From: Bog-473 sp963755495
Lineage (GTDB): Bacteria; Actinomycetota; Acidimicrobiia; Acidimicrobiales; RAAP-2
Length of the DNA: 64,000 bases
NCBI GenBank assembly: GCA_963755495.1
Contig: CAVWJS010000002.1
Coordinates: forward strand, 372,001-436,000
Reading direction: 5' to 3'
The notes beneath the pieces were generated by a model. It was not told the DNA's origin. It made no database searches and was given only the letters and a program-made list of their open reading frames with translations. A program made the translations under genes and the position numbers. Shown here piece by piece: positions 50,402-58,363 of the stretch. Each line of letters begins with the position of its first letter. The first letter of the stretch is position 1.

Positions 50402-51412
50402 CTACAGGGTGGGCGCGAACCCAACCACGTTCTCTTCGTTTGGCCATCCGGAGGCGCCGATTTCGCCTGGCACCGACCCGAAGAACTTGGCCGTTCCGGT
50501 CGTCGACAAGGTGGCTGTCGATCCGGTTCCGACCGTCACGGATGCGTTGAAGTTGAAGATTCCGCCATCCGCGCCGGCGGCCCAGTAGCCGGTGCCATCG
50601 GGCGCGTAGTTAATGCTGACCAACGGCGCCGCAGGCGTGACCCCGCTCAGAGCCGGCGAGCCGAAGAACGGAGCGCCGCCGTAAGCCACGATCGCTCCTT
50701 GCGCCGTGGCGATCACATAGCCCGCACCGACCGGGTTGGCCGCGATACCGACGGCCGGACCGTCAGGTGAGGGACCGCCGAAAGTGCTCGAGAGCGTGCC
50801 GGCGAAGACCGCGTCGCCGTAGGTGAAGACGCCCCCGTCGGCACCGACGAGGTAGTAGCCGTTTCCGGTCGAAGTCGGGGAGATCCCGACGATCGGGGAG
50901 ACCAGCTTGAGGTTGCCTGCCGAACCGAAGAACTTGGCGTCACCGAAGGTGAAGACGCCGCCGTCGGCCGCTACGAGGTAGTACCCCAGGCCATCCACTG
51001 TCGGGGCGATGCCGACGATGGGCGAGTTCAGCGTGATGGCCCCGAGCGAACCGTAAAACTTGGCGTCACCGAACGTGAACACGCCCCCATTAGAGGTGGC
51101 TACCCAGTAGCCCTTGCCATCTGACGTCGATGCGACGCCCACCGTGGGGGCGTTGGCCAGGCCGAGGGCACCGCCCAGGCTGGGGGCAGCACCGAATGAG
51201 AACGTACCGCCCTGGGAGGTGATGAGTGTGTAACCGCTGGCCGTCGGGGGGGTGACTGCTCCGGCGGGTGTGGTGGCCAGGGTCAGGGGCACGACGGCAC
51301 CGAGGGCACCGACCAACAATGCCGAGGGTACCAAGCGTGCCCGGGCCCGCCGGGTCTTCCGGTTAGCTCGAACTGGGGATATAGCTACCTTGCCAGTGAC
51401 ATCGTGGGACAC
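50402..51412 (-). CDS. Secreted protein with six GGVFTFGDA-type repeats
   Basis: A 336-residue protein with a twin-Arg-rich N-terminus, a hydrophobic helix and an ATTPAGA cleavage site near residue 52. It then has about six repeats of 42-48 residues. Each repeat follows GYxLVxxDGGVFTFGDAxFxGS and then a PIVGIAPT segment, suggesting a beta-propeller-like fold. Such repeats are common in secreted proteins of Acidimicrobiia. The function is unknown. The gene lies downstream of pstB and shares its promoter module with pstS. Confidence 0.85.
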   Translation of the reverse strand: MSHDVTGKVAISPVRANRKTRRARARLVPSALLVGALGAVVPLTLATTPAGAVTPPTASGYTLITSQGGTFSFGAAPSLGGALGLANAPTVGVASTSDGKGYWVATSNGGVFTFGDAKFYGSLGAITLNSPIVGIAPTVDGLGYYLVAADGGVFTFGDAKFFGSAGNLKLVSPIVGISPTSTGNGYYLVGADGGVFTYGDAVFAGTLSSTFGGPSPDGPAVGIAANPVGAGYVIATAQGAIVAYGGAPFFGSPALSGVTPAAPLVSINYAPDGTGYWAAGADGGIFNFNASVTVGTGSTATLSTTGTAKFFGSVPGEIGASGWPNEENVVGFAPTL

Positions 51413-51468
51413 GAACCGCTCCTCTCGTGGGTGTCTGGCCTTGGCCAGACCGCCTTGCTTTCTCGGGT

Positions 51469-51535
51469 ATTCCTATCGGGCGAAGCTGAACTCTTTTCGA
51501 TCAAAGGGCGAACGTGGGGTGTCGCCAGCATGAAC
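51469..51535 (-). promoter_or_regulatory. PHO-box-like promoter module, copy 1
   Basis: Read on the minus strand, GTTCATGCTGG, GTTCGCCCTTT and GTTCAGCTTCG start 22 bp apart, followed by GATAGGAAT as a likely -10 region about 50 bp from the start codon. The 67-nt block aligns without gaps to the block upstream of pstS. A 10-bp palindrome TGAACGTTCA (51531-51540) lies at its outer edge. The adjacent 51541-51694 gap to pstB holds no gene. Confidence 0.6.
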
Positions 51536-51694
51536 GTTCACCCCCCGTTTTGGCCTTTCTAGTGCTTTGCGGGTGCGCCCGAAGGACGACTGCGCAACGT
51601 AGCCCAACGAATCCCAGTTGTACACTTGGAATTATACGCGATGGGTCCAGCCCGCCCACCACGACGTCCACCCTGCGGGCGGCTCCGCCGAAGT

Positions 51695-52555
51695 TCAGCT
51701 GACCTGGCCGGTGACGTATTGCTCGGTGCGGGGATCCGAAGGTGCCGAGAAGATCTGCTGCGTGGCGCCGTACTCGACCAGCTCGCCGATGTGGTCGTCG
51801 TTGTCGAGGAGGAAAACGGCCGTGAGGTCGGCACAGCGCGTGGCCTGGAACATGTTGTGCGTCACGAGGGCGATGGTGACCTCCGAGGCCAGGTCAACGA
51901 TCGTCTCCTCAATGGCCGAGGTCGAAATCGGATCGAGGGCCGAGCATGGTTCGTCCATGAGCAGCACCTCAGGCTCCACGGCGAGGGCCCGGGCGATGCA
52001 GAGCCGTTGCTGCTGGCCCCCTGAAAGCCGTACTGCCGGTTGATCCAGGCGATCCTTCACCGTGTCCCACAGAGCGGCTGATTTGAGGGCCGACTCCGCT
52101 GCGTCCTGAAGGACCTGCTTGTTGCGGATGCCGTTGAAGCGCAGACCTGATGTCACGTTGTCGATGATGCTCATGGTGGGGAACGGGTTAGGGCGTTGGA
52201 AGACCATGCCGATGCGGCTCCGGATGAGTTCTGGCTGGGCGTCGCGGCCGTAGATCTCCAAATCTCCCAGGCGGATGGAACCGCCTACCTTTCCCCCGGA
52301 TCGATCGTGCATGCGGTTGATGGCTCTGAGCACCGTGGTCTTGCCGCAGCCCGATGGGCCGACGAGCGCCGTGACCCGGTTCTCGACCAAGGGGAAGCTC
52401 ACACGACGCACGGCGTGGACCGCGCCGAAATCAACGGAGACATCGGTGAGGGTGACGGCAGCTGGAGCATGGTCGAGCAACCCCAAGGGCCCCGGACCTT
52501 GGGCCAGCACCTCCTGCTGAATGCGGGCGGCAACTGCAGATGTGGTGTCAGACAT
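51695..52555 (-). CDS. pstB: Phosphate ABC transporter ATP-binding protein
   Basis: A 286-residue ABC ATPase with Walker A LVGPSGCGKTTVLRAINRM, Q-loop GMVFQRPNPFPTMSI, signature LSGGQQQRLCIARAL, Walker B EVLLMDEPCSALDP and the switch His in ALVTHNM. The NPFPTMSI segment is diagnostic of PstB. It powers phosphate import with PstSCA. It lies 27 bp after pstA. Confidence 0.97.
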   Translation of the reverse strand: MSDTTSAVAARIQQEVLAQGPGPLGLLDHAPAAVTLTDVSVDFGAVHAVRRVSFPLVENRVTALVGPSGCGKTTVLRAINRMHDRSGGKVGGSIRLGDLEIYGRDAQPELIRSRIGMVFQRPNPFPTMSIIDNVTSGLRFNGIRNKQVLQDAAESALKSAALWDTVKDRLDQPAVRLSGGQQQRLCIARALAVEPEVLLMDEPCSALDPISTSAIEETIVDLASEVTIALVTHNMFQATRCADLTAVFLLDNDDHIGELVEYGATQQIFSAPSDPRTEQYVTGQVS

Positions 52556-52582
52556 TTTCTTCTCCCCTGGACTGGGTCAACA

Positions 52583-53509
52583 CTACCGAGATTTCCTGGT
52601 CAGCCGAGCTGCGAACATGCGTCCGATGATGCTGAGGACGAGCACACCGACCATGAGCACGAAAGCTGCGCCCCAGGCGTCCTGCTGCAGGTCCTTGAAG
52701 GCCGTCGTCCCATCCTGGAAGATCACGACCGGGATGGCGTTCATCGGCTGATTGAACGAGAGACTGAAGATCTGGCTTCCGACGGCGGTGAAGAGGAGAG
52801 GCGCCGTTTCACCTACGGCCCGGGCCAGGGCCAGCAGGTTGGCCGTGACCAGCCCGGGGATCGAGCCTCGTACGATGACTGATCGGACCACTCGGGATTG
52901 GCGGGCACCGAGGGCGAGGCCGGCCTCCCACAATTCGTTGGGCACCGTGCGCATGGCTTCCTCGTCGCCCCGGATCATGATCGGCAGCATGAGCACGGCC
53001 AGAGCGACGCTGCCCGAGTAGGCGGAAAAATGGGTGTGGACCACGATCACGGCGTAGGCGAAGAGGCCGATGAGGATCGAAGGGAGTCCAGAGAGGATGT
53101 CGGCCCCGAAGCGGATTGCGTTGGCCACCGGCCCCCGCCGTTCGATCAGGAACAGCGCCACCAGCAGGCCGACGGGCATGGCGATGACCAACGCCAGGCC
53201 GTTGATGAGGAGGCTGCCGATGATGGCGTTGGAGATACCGCCGCCGGGGATTCCCTCGGGCGTTGGGGTGTGCGTGAAGAAGGCGACGGAGAGCGCTCCG
53301 ACGCCGCGCTTGGTCACGTACACAACCAGGAAGACCAGCGGCACCAGCACCAGGACCATGCAGGTCCCGAAGATGATGCGGATGGCAAGCGCAGTCCCTC
53401 GGCGCCGCCGGAGGGATTCCCGGGCCGAGGTCTGAATGAGCCGGCGCCTGTCGTGATACGACGCATCCTTGCCCGAGGGGGCTGGCGCCTCCAGCACGTC
53501 GATGCTCAT
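52583..53509 (-). CDS. pstA: Phosphate ABC transporter permease PstA
   Basis: A 308-residue permease with about six TM helices and the EAA-like loop VPNELWEAGLALGARQSRVV. FLIERRGPVANAIRFGADIL and VGETAPLLFTAVG are typical of PstA. The start overlaps the pstC stop by 4 bp (ATGA). Confidence 0.96.
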   Translation of the reverse strand: MSIDVLEAPAPSGKDASYHDRRRLIQTSARESLRRRRGTALAIRIIFGTCMVLVLVPLVFLVVYVTKRGVGALSVAFFTHTPTPEGIPGGGISNAIIGSLLINGLALVIAMPVGLLVALFLIERRGPVANAIRFGADILSGLPSILIGLFAYAVIVVHTHFSAYSGSVALAVLMLPIMIRGDEEAMRTVPNELWEAGLALGARQSRVVRSVIVRGSIPGLVTANLLALARAVGETAPLLFTAVGSQIFSLSFNQPMNAIPVVIFQDGTTAFKDLQQDAWGAAFVLMVGVLVLSIIGRMFAARLTRKSR

Positions 53510-54474
53510 AGCAGCCTGAATTGGCGGCTCTTGCGCACGATTAGGCGGCCGCCGATGTTGACGATGAGCGTCATGACAAGGAGGACGACAGCCAATGCCA
53601 GCAGCGTGCTGCGTAGGAGTGTGCCGGGTTGGGACTCACCGAAGTTCAGCACGATGACCGAGCCCAGTGTGGCGCCGGGGTTCAACAACGAGAAAGGGTG
53701 TCCGAGGATGAGGCTGTTCCCGATGAGCAGAGTGATGGCGATTGTCTCACCGACGGCCCGCCCGAGCGCGAGAGTGCTTGCGGCGAGAAGCCCCGAGTTC
53801 GCTCCGGGGACCACGATCTTGCGCACCACTTGCCAAGGCGTGGCTCCAAGGGCAAAGGCCGCTTCGCGGTCCATGTTGCCCACGCCGGAAAGTGCAGTGC
53901 GGGAGAGGGCGACCATGGTGGGCACGATCATGATCGAGAGCACGAACCCGGCCAGGAAGTAGCTGGCTCCTTCGGCGTTGCCCTTGAAGAGCAGCTCGAT
54001 CACGGGGATCTTCTTCATAAAGGGCTCGACGTCGCGCAGGAAGACCGGTTGCATGACCGCCAGACCCCAGAGCCCGACCACAATGCTGGGAACGGCGGCG
54101 ATGAGGTCGATGGCCACACCCAGTGGCGCGGCGATGCGCCGGGGGCACATCTCGGTCAAGAAGGCGGCCGTGGCCAGGCCCACAGGCACGGCGATGACCA
54201 TGGCGATCACCGTGACCGTCACGGTGCCGATGATGAACTGGCCCGCCCCGTAGGTATTGGTGGCTTCGCTCCACGCCGTGGACCATAAGAACCCGAAGCC
54301 GAAGTGCCCGAAGGCCAGGGTCGATTGGCTGATGATCCCTTCGATGATCGCCGCCAGGACGACGACGAAGAGGGCCGCGGCGAGCCACAGGAGTGCGGCG
54401 TAGCCCCTGCCCGAGGACAGGGAGCTACGCCGCTTCTCCAGTAGCTTTCGCGGGGTGTTCTCCTTGGTCTCCAC
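53506..54474 (-). CDS. pstC: Phosphate ABC transporter permease PstC
   Basis: A 322-residue permease with TM helices, the loop DREAAFALGATPWQVVRKIV and VGETIAITLLIGNS. It starts at a GTG that directly follows the pstS stop codon, so translation is coupled. It forms the phosphate channel with PstA. Confidence 0.96.
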   Translation of the reverse strand: METKENTPRKLLEKRRSSLSSGRGYAALLWLAAALFVVVLAAIIEGIISQSTLAFGHFGFGFLWSTAWSEATNTYGAGQFIIGTVTVTVIAMVIAVPVGLATAAFLTEMCPRRIAAPLGVAIDLIAAVPSIVVGLWGLAVMQPVFLRDVEPFMKKIPVIELLFKGNAEGASYFLAGFVLSIMIVPTMVALSRTALSGVGNMDREAAFALGATPWQVVRKIVVPGANSGLLAASTLALGRAVGETIAITLLIGNSLILGHPFSLLNPGATLGSVIVLNFGESQPGTLLRSTLLALAVVLLVMTLIVNIGGRLIVRKSRQFRLL

Positions 54475-55794
54475 CTAGGAGAAGAGTGGCTGCCCGCTCG
54501 AGTTTTCCATCTTCATGATGGTGGAAATGGCCAACGCCTGAATGTTGGCCGGCAGCGACACGTAGCCGATGGCCGCAGAATCGGCCTGGCCGGCCGTGGC
54601 CATCCAGTCGAGCATTTTGCCCAGCGCGATCCCATTGTTCGTGTTGGACTGCTTTTGGTACACGATGACCCAGCTGTAGGTCGAGATCGGGTATGACCCG
54701 GCCCCTGATCCGTTCACGATCAGGTAGTTGTCGGCCGTCACGTTCGGGAAGGCAGCGGCGTCTGCGGCCACCGAAGTTCCGCTCGGAAGTACGTAGGCAC
54801 CAGCGGAGTTCTGTACGGCGGCGTAGGGCAGACCGGATTGCAGGGCGTAGTCAAGTTCGACGTAGCCAACGGCACCGCCGCCGCCCTGAACGTCACCGGC
54901 CACGCCGGCGTTCCCGTTTCCACCCTCACCTTTCGGGAAGGTGGGCTGTTTGCCGACGAGGCTCGAGGGCCAGTCGGTTGGGTCGACCGAGTGAAGGTAG
55001 TTAGTGAAGGCGTTGGAGGTACCACTCGAGTCGGCCCGGTACACGGGCTCGATCGGGCCAGCGGTGCAGCCGGAGATGGAACTCCAGTTGGTGATAGCGC
55101 CGGTGTAGATCTGCGCGATCTGCGTGCCCGTGATGTGGAAGCCCTGGGGGCAGCTCTTGGTGACGATGGCGATGCCACCGAGGACCACGGGCACCTGCAA
55201 GATGGCGCCACCGGTACCGGTGGTCGCGCTCGGCTCGGGCACGTCAGAGGCGCCGAAGTTCACCGAACCGGCCAGAATGTCGCTCTCCCCTGTTCCTGAC
55301 CCGACCGAGGCGTAGTTCACCGTCACCTTGGAGTCCGACTTGTTGAAGTCGTAGAACTGACGGGCGAACAGCGGCTGGTCGAACGTCGAGCCGGCGCCGG
55401 TCAGCGCAGCCGCTGGCGTGTTGAAATCAGCGGAACCGCCAATGGCGTTGCTTGCAGCAGGGGGAGCCGTGGTGGGAGTGGTCTTGGTTGTCGTCGGCGT
55501 GGTGGCGGCCTTCGTCGTCGTCCCGGTTGTGGCGCCGGCAGTGGTCGTTGTACTTCCGGCAGCCGTGGTTGTCGTCGTGCTGGAAGGCGCCGTGGTTGTG
55601 GTCGTCGAACTGCGCTTCTCGGTGGTCGTCGTCGTGTGGCTCGACGATTTCTTAGATGAGCTTGCGCTCGGTGAGCTCGATCCGCATGCTGCGGCGATCA
55701 GTCCTCCGGCAAGGACCAAGGTGCCGACGAGCCACCGTCGTCCGGTGCGCCGGGACACCGGGACTGTTTCCTCTGGGGTGACTCGTGTGAACAC
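54475..55794 (-). CDS. pstS: Phosphate-binding lipoprotein PstS
   Basis: A 439-residue lipoprotein. A lipobox LIAAAC places the lipidated cysteine at residue 37. An unusually long Ser/Thr linker (about residues 38-115, long runs of Thr) precedes the phosphate-binding domain with LTGAGSTFDQPLFARQF, VNYASVGSGTGESDILAGSV and YRADSSGTSNAFTNYL. It captures phosphate outside the cell. No phoU is in the window. Confidence 0.96.
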   Translation of the reverse strand: MFTRVTPEETVPVSRRTGRRWLVGTLVLAGGLIAAACGSSSPSASSSKKSSSHTTTTTEKRSSTTTTTAPSSTTTTTAAGSTTTTAGATTGTTTKAATTPTTTKTTPTTAPPAASNAIGGSADFNTPAAALTGAGSTFDQPLFARQFYDFNKSDSKVTVNYASVGSGTGESDILAGSVNFGASDVPEPSATTGTGGAILQVPVVLGGIAIVTKSCPQGFHITGTQIAQIYTGAITNWSSISGCTAGPIEPVYRADSSGTSNAFTNYLHSVDPTDWPSSLVGKQPTFPKGEGGNGNAGVAGDVQGGGGAVGYVELDYALQSGLPYAAVQNSAGAYVLPSGTSVAADAAAFPNVTADNYLIVNGSGAGSYPISTYSWVIVYQKQSNTNNGIALGKMLDWMATAGQADSAAIGYVSLPANIQALAISTIMKMENSSGQPLFS

Positions 55795-55859
55795 TTACTG
55801 CTCCTCTCCTAGGTGCGGTGCCAACGCCGCCGTATTCGAGGCGCGACCTTTTCGTCGCC

Positions 55860-55937
55860 ATTCCTATAGAGCCAACCTGAACGGGACTCGACGGATTGGC
55901 AAACTTCTGGTGTCGCGGGGATGAATCATTGTCGAAC
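55860..55937 (-). promoter_or_regulatory. PHO-box-like promoter module of the pst operon, copy 2
   Basis: On the minus strand, GTTCGACAATG, ATTCATCCCCG, GTTTGCCAATC and GTTCAGGTTGG occur in an 11/22-bp phasing, followed by TATAGGAAT about 60 bp from the start codon. PhoB/PhoP-type regulators bind GTTCA-like direct repeats with 11-bp spacing. It aligns to the copy near 51.5 kb. Confidence 0.65.
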
Positions 55938-56082
55938 GCGGATTCTTTTCACCGCCCGCCGGGTAAGCGACTCCCGAAATGTCGCAAGGAGCCGTGCTTT
56001 TCGACAAATAAAGTGCCGGCTCGGTTCCCCTCGGCAAGACTCCTTAGAGGCTCCTTAGGGCTGAAAGTGGCCTGGGGCGCTC

Positions 56083-56150
56083 AGTTCCGGGACATGGATT
56101 TGGAACAACCAACGGCGCGGTGTCGTTTTCTGAAGACAAGTCCCGGAACT
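56083..56150. repeat. Spaced inverted repeat, 11-bp arms
   Basis: AGTTCCGGGAC (56083-56093) is the exact reverse complement of GTCCCGGAACT (56140-56150), 46 bp apart. No T-run follows. It could be a remnant or a regulatory structure. Confidence 0.6.
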
Positions 56151-56189
56151 CCGCCGGCCTGTCCTCCGCTTGCCATTCAGCGCAAGCGC

Positions 56190-56648
56190 TCAGGCAGCTT
56201 GGCGCGCCTTGAGGATCTCGAGGGCCTTGTCGGCATGGGCACCCATGGAGAATTCGGTGTGGATGACCTCAAGGAGCGTGCGGTCTGTGTCGATCACGTA
56301 GGTAATGCGCTTGTTGGGCAGGAAGCTTGGGCCGCGCTTGGCGCCCAACATCCCTGCGACCGCCCGATCGGCGTCCGAAAGGAGCGGATAGCCGAGGGAT
56401 TCCTTATCGTCGAACTGCTTCTGTTTGTCGACCGAGTCAGCGCTGATGCCAATCCGTTGCGCACCGACGGCAGTGAATTCGGCCTCCATGTCGCGGAAAT
56501 GGCAACTTTCTTTCGTGCAGCCGGGCGTCATGGCGGCGGGGTAGAAGAAGAGCACCACCGGTCCGTTTGCCAGGAGGTCGCTCAGCCTGCGGGGTGTGCC
56601 GGTTTGATCTGGAAGTTCGAAGTCGGGCACCACGTCACCTTTGCGCAT
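56190..56648 (-). CDS. bcp: Peroxiredoxin (Bcp/PrxQ type)
   Basis: A 152-residue thiol peroxidase. Its peroxidatic Cys44 and resolving Cys49 lie in MTPGCTKESCHFRD, the PrxQ pattern with a 4-residue gap. VVLFFYPAA precedes it and RITYVIDTDRTLLEVI follows. It reduces peroxides with electrons from thioredoxin. It is a short single gene 36 bp downstream of the response regulator on the same strand. Confidence 0.94.
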   Translation of the reverse strand: MRKGDVVPDFELPDQTGTPRRLSDLLANGPVVLFFYPAAMTPGCTKESCHFRDMEAEFTAVGAQRIGISADSVDKQKQFDDKESLGYPLLSDADRAVAGMLGAKRGPSFLPNKRITYVIDTDRTLLEVIHTEFSMGAHADKALEILKARQAA

Positions 56649-56684
56649 TCGCCCAATGTAGGTGCAAATGGACCAGTGTGCCCC

Positions 56685-57425
56685 TCAGGCTTCGAAGCGG
56701 AACCCCACTCCGCGGACCGTGACAAGGTGCCGCGGGTTAGCCGGGTCGGGCTCGATCTTTCGTCGAAGCCGCTTTATATGGGTGTCCAACGTCCTGGTGT
56801 CGGTGAGTTCCTGATCCCACCACAGCCGGTCGATGCAGCCGTCGCGGGTGACGACTTGACCGCTGTGTGACATGAGGAGGGACAAGAGGTCGAACTCCTT
56901 GCGGGAGAGCTCGACCGGAACGTCATGCACCGTGACTTCACGCCGCCCTGCATCGAGCCGGACGGGTCCCACGTGGAGAACCTCTTCGTGGTGTTCGGCA
57001 ACTGCGGCGCCACGCCGCAGCACGGCGCGCATGCGCGCCACCAGCTCGCGGAGCCGGAAGGGTTTGGGGACGTAGTCACTCGCGCCGAGCTCGAGGCCGA
57101 GGACCACGTCGACCTCGGAATCTCGCGCCGTGACCATGATGATCGGTACCGGTTTCAGGGCGCGCATCTGCTGGCACAGCTCGATTCCCGATTGATCGGG
57201 CAGCATGACGTCGAGCAACACCAGGTCAGGATGGACCCGATGGAAGAGGCGCAATGCCTCGTGGCCGTCGCCCGCGCACTCGACTGCAAATCCCTCCCGG
57301 GTCAGGCCAGAAGCCAAAGCCTGGCGATACGACTCCTCGTCGTCTACGACCAGTACGAGCGGCCGGTTGTCGCGAGGCTGTCCGCTGGAAGCCTGTCGAC
57401 CGTTGGTCACCGCCGTGGTGACCAT
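56685..57425 (-). CDS. OmpR/PhoB-type response regulator (orphan)
   Basis: About 246 residues from ATG 57425. The receiver has acidic VVDDEESYRQAL, the phospho-acceptor in VLLDVMLPDQSGI and Lys in YVPKPFRLREL. The winged-helix output shows VELSRKEFDLLSLLMSHSG and RTLDTHIKRLRRKIEPDP. It resembles RegX3/PhoP regulators. No histidine kinase is next to it. The nearby pst operon with PHO-like boxes makes a phosphate role attractive but unproven. The frame stays open to 57545. Confidence 0.9.
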   Translation of the reverse strand: MVTTAVTNGRQASSGQPRDNRPLVLVVDDEESYRQALASGLTREGFAVECAGDGHEALRLFHRVHPDLVLLDVMLPDQSGIELCQQMRALKPVPIIMVTARDSEVDVVLGLELGASDYVPKPFRLRELVARMRAVLRRGAAVAEHHEEVLHVGPVRLDAGRREVTVHDVPVELSRKEFDLLSLLMSHSGQVVTRDGCIDRLWWDQELTDTRTLDTHIKRLRRKIEPDPANPRHLVTVRGVGFRFEA

Positions 57426-57438
57426 GTGGCGCAATCCA

Positions 57439-57726
57439 TCAGGCCGCGTCGTCGGGCGCAGCAGCGTGCGTGCGTGAGAGAAGGACGAGAGGGGCAGGCG
57501 ACGAAGGAGGATCGGGGGGTGAACCCTCCGACGTCGCCTGAGCACGCAGGGAGGCGACTACCTGCGCGAACTTGGACCTCCTACCGCTCGCTCCCGAATC
57601 TCGGGAGAGGTGATTCAGGAAGAGTGGCACGATCTCGGCCCCGTCCTGCTCGCCACGGCGACTCCCCGAGCACGGGCCAGAGAGCCCGCGCCCCAAAACC
57701 TGCGTGTCGTGGTGAGTCAGGGCCAT
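57439..57726 (-). CDS. Possible small hypothetical protein upstream of the response regulator
   Basis: A 95-residue frame (MALTHHDTQVLGRGLSG...) ends 13 bp before the response regulator start, on the same strand. It is rich in Ser, Ala and Pro with no recognised motif, and the ribosome binding site is weak. It may be noncoding leader sequence. Confidence 0.25.
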   Translation of the reverse strand: MALTHHDTQVLGRGLSGPCSGSRRGEQDGAEIVPLFLNHLSRDSGASGRRSKFAQVVASLRAQATSEGSPPDPPSSPAPLVLLSRTHAAAPDDAA

Positions 57727-57859
57727 GGTCTCTCACCGTAGGGATCCCAGATGAACGTCTCGCGAAACCGTTGCAACCGGGAAGTGTCACGCAGATGAAC
57801 TCTTCACGATGGCGTGCACTCTGTGGCGTTACCCTTCGAGGAGAGCGGAGGTAAGTGCC

Positions 57860-58360
57860 ATGAAGTTCTCTATCAGCCAGAGCGCCGCCGTGGCGCCTGA
57901 TGCCGCGGTTGCGGCCTACGGCAATCCCAATTTCTATGAGAACCGGTCAACTCGCGGCGACATCTCTCTTGTCGAGGTGGTGGGACACCAGCAGGACGGA
58001 ACCATCGGCCGCATTGGGGTCCGCTACAAGTTCACCGGGTCCGTGTCGCCGGCCGTCCGTGCCATCGTCGATCCGGAGAAGTTGTCTTGGGTCACCCGGA
58101 CCGACATAGAGCGAGAAGCGCGCCGCAGCAGCTTCACTATTGCGCCCGACTACTACCCCGATCGGCTGGAGTGTCACGGGACATTCCGTTTCGACGAGGG
58201 TGAAGGCGGGACAAACTCGACGGTGATCACCATTGAGGGTGATCTCAGGGTGCATGTCTTCTTGGTCTCGCGCACGGTGGAGCAGATGATCGTCAACGGG
58301 CTCCGTACGTATCTGACGGCCGAAGTGGCGACGTTGCCGGACTTCACGGAGCGAGGCTGA
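57860..58360 (+). CDS. DUF2505 family protein
   Basis: A 166-residue protein starting MKFSISQSAAVAPDAAVAAY, with VEVVGHQQDG, IVDPEKLSWVTRTDIER and MIVNGLRTYLTAEV, the pattern of DUF2505, an actinobacterial SRPBCC-like family. GGAGGT lies 7 bp before the ATG. The function is unknown. It is convergent with the WS/DGAT gene, 3 bp apart. Confidence 0.85.
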   Translation: MKFSISQSAAVAPDAAVAAYGNPNFYENRSTRGDISLVEVVGHQQDGTIGRIGVRYKFTGSVSPAVRAIVDPEKLSWVTRTDIEREARRSSFTIAPDYYPDRLECHGTFRFDEGEGGTNSTVITIEGDLRVHVFLVSRTVEQMIVNGLRTYLTAEVATLPDFTERG

Positions 58361-58363
58361 GCG

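Larger units (their letters stand above)
55795..56189. other. Intergenic region upstream of pstS
   Basis: These 395 bp contain the pst promoter module, a CTCCTTAG direct repeat near 56040-56058 and a long inverted repeat (56083-56150). No gene is recognised. Confidence 0.6.
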
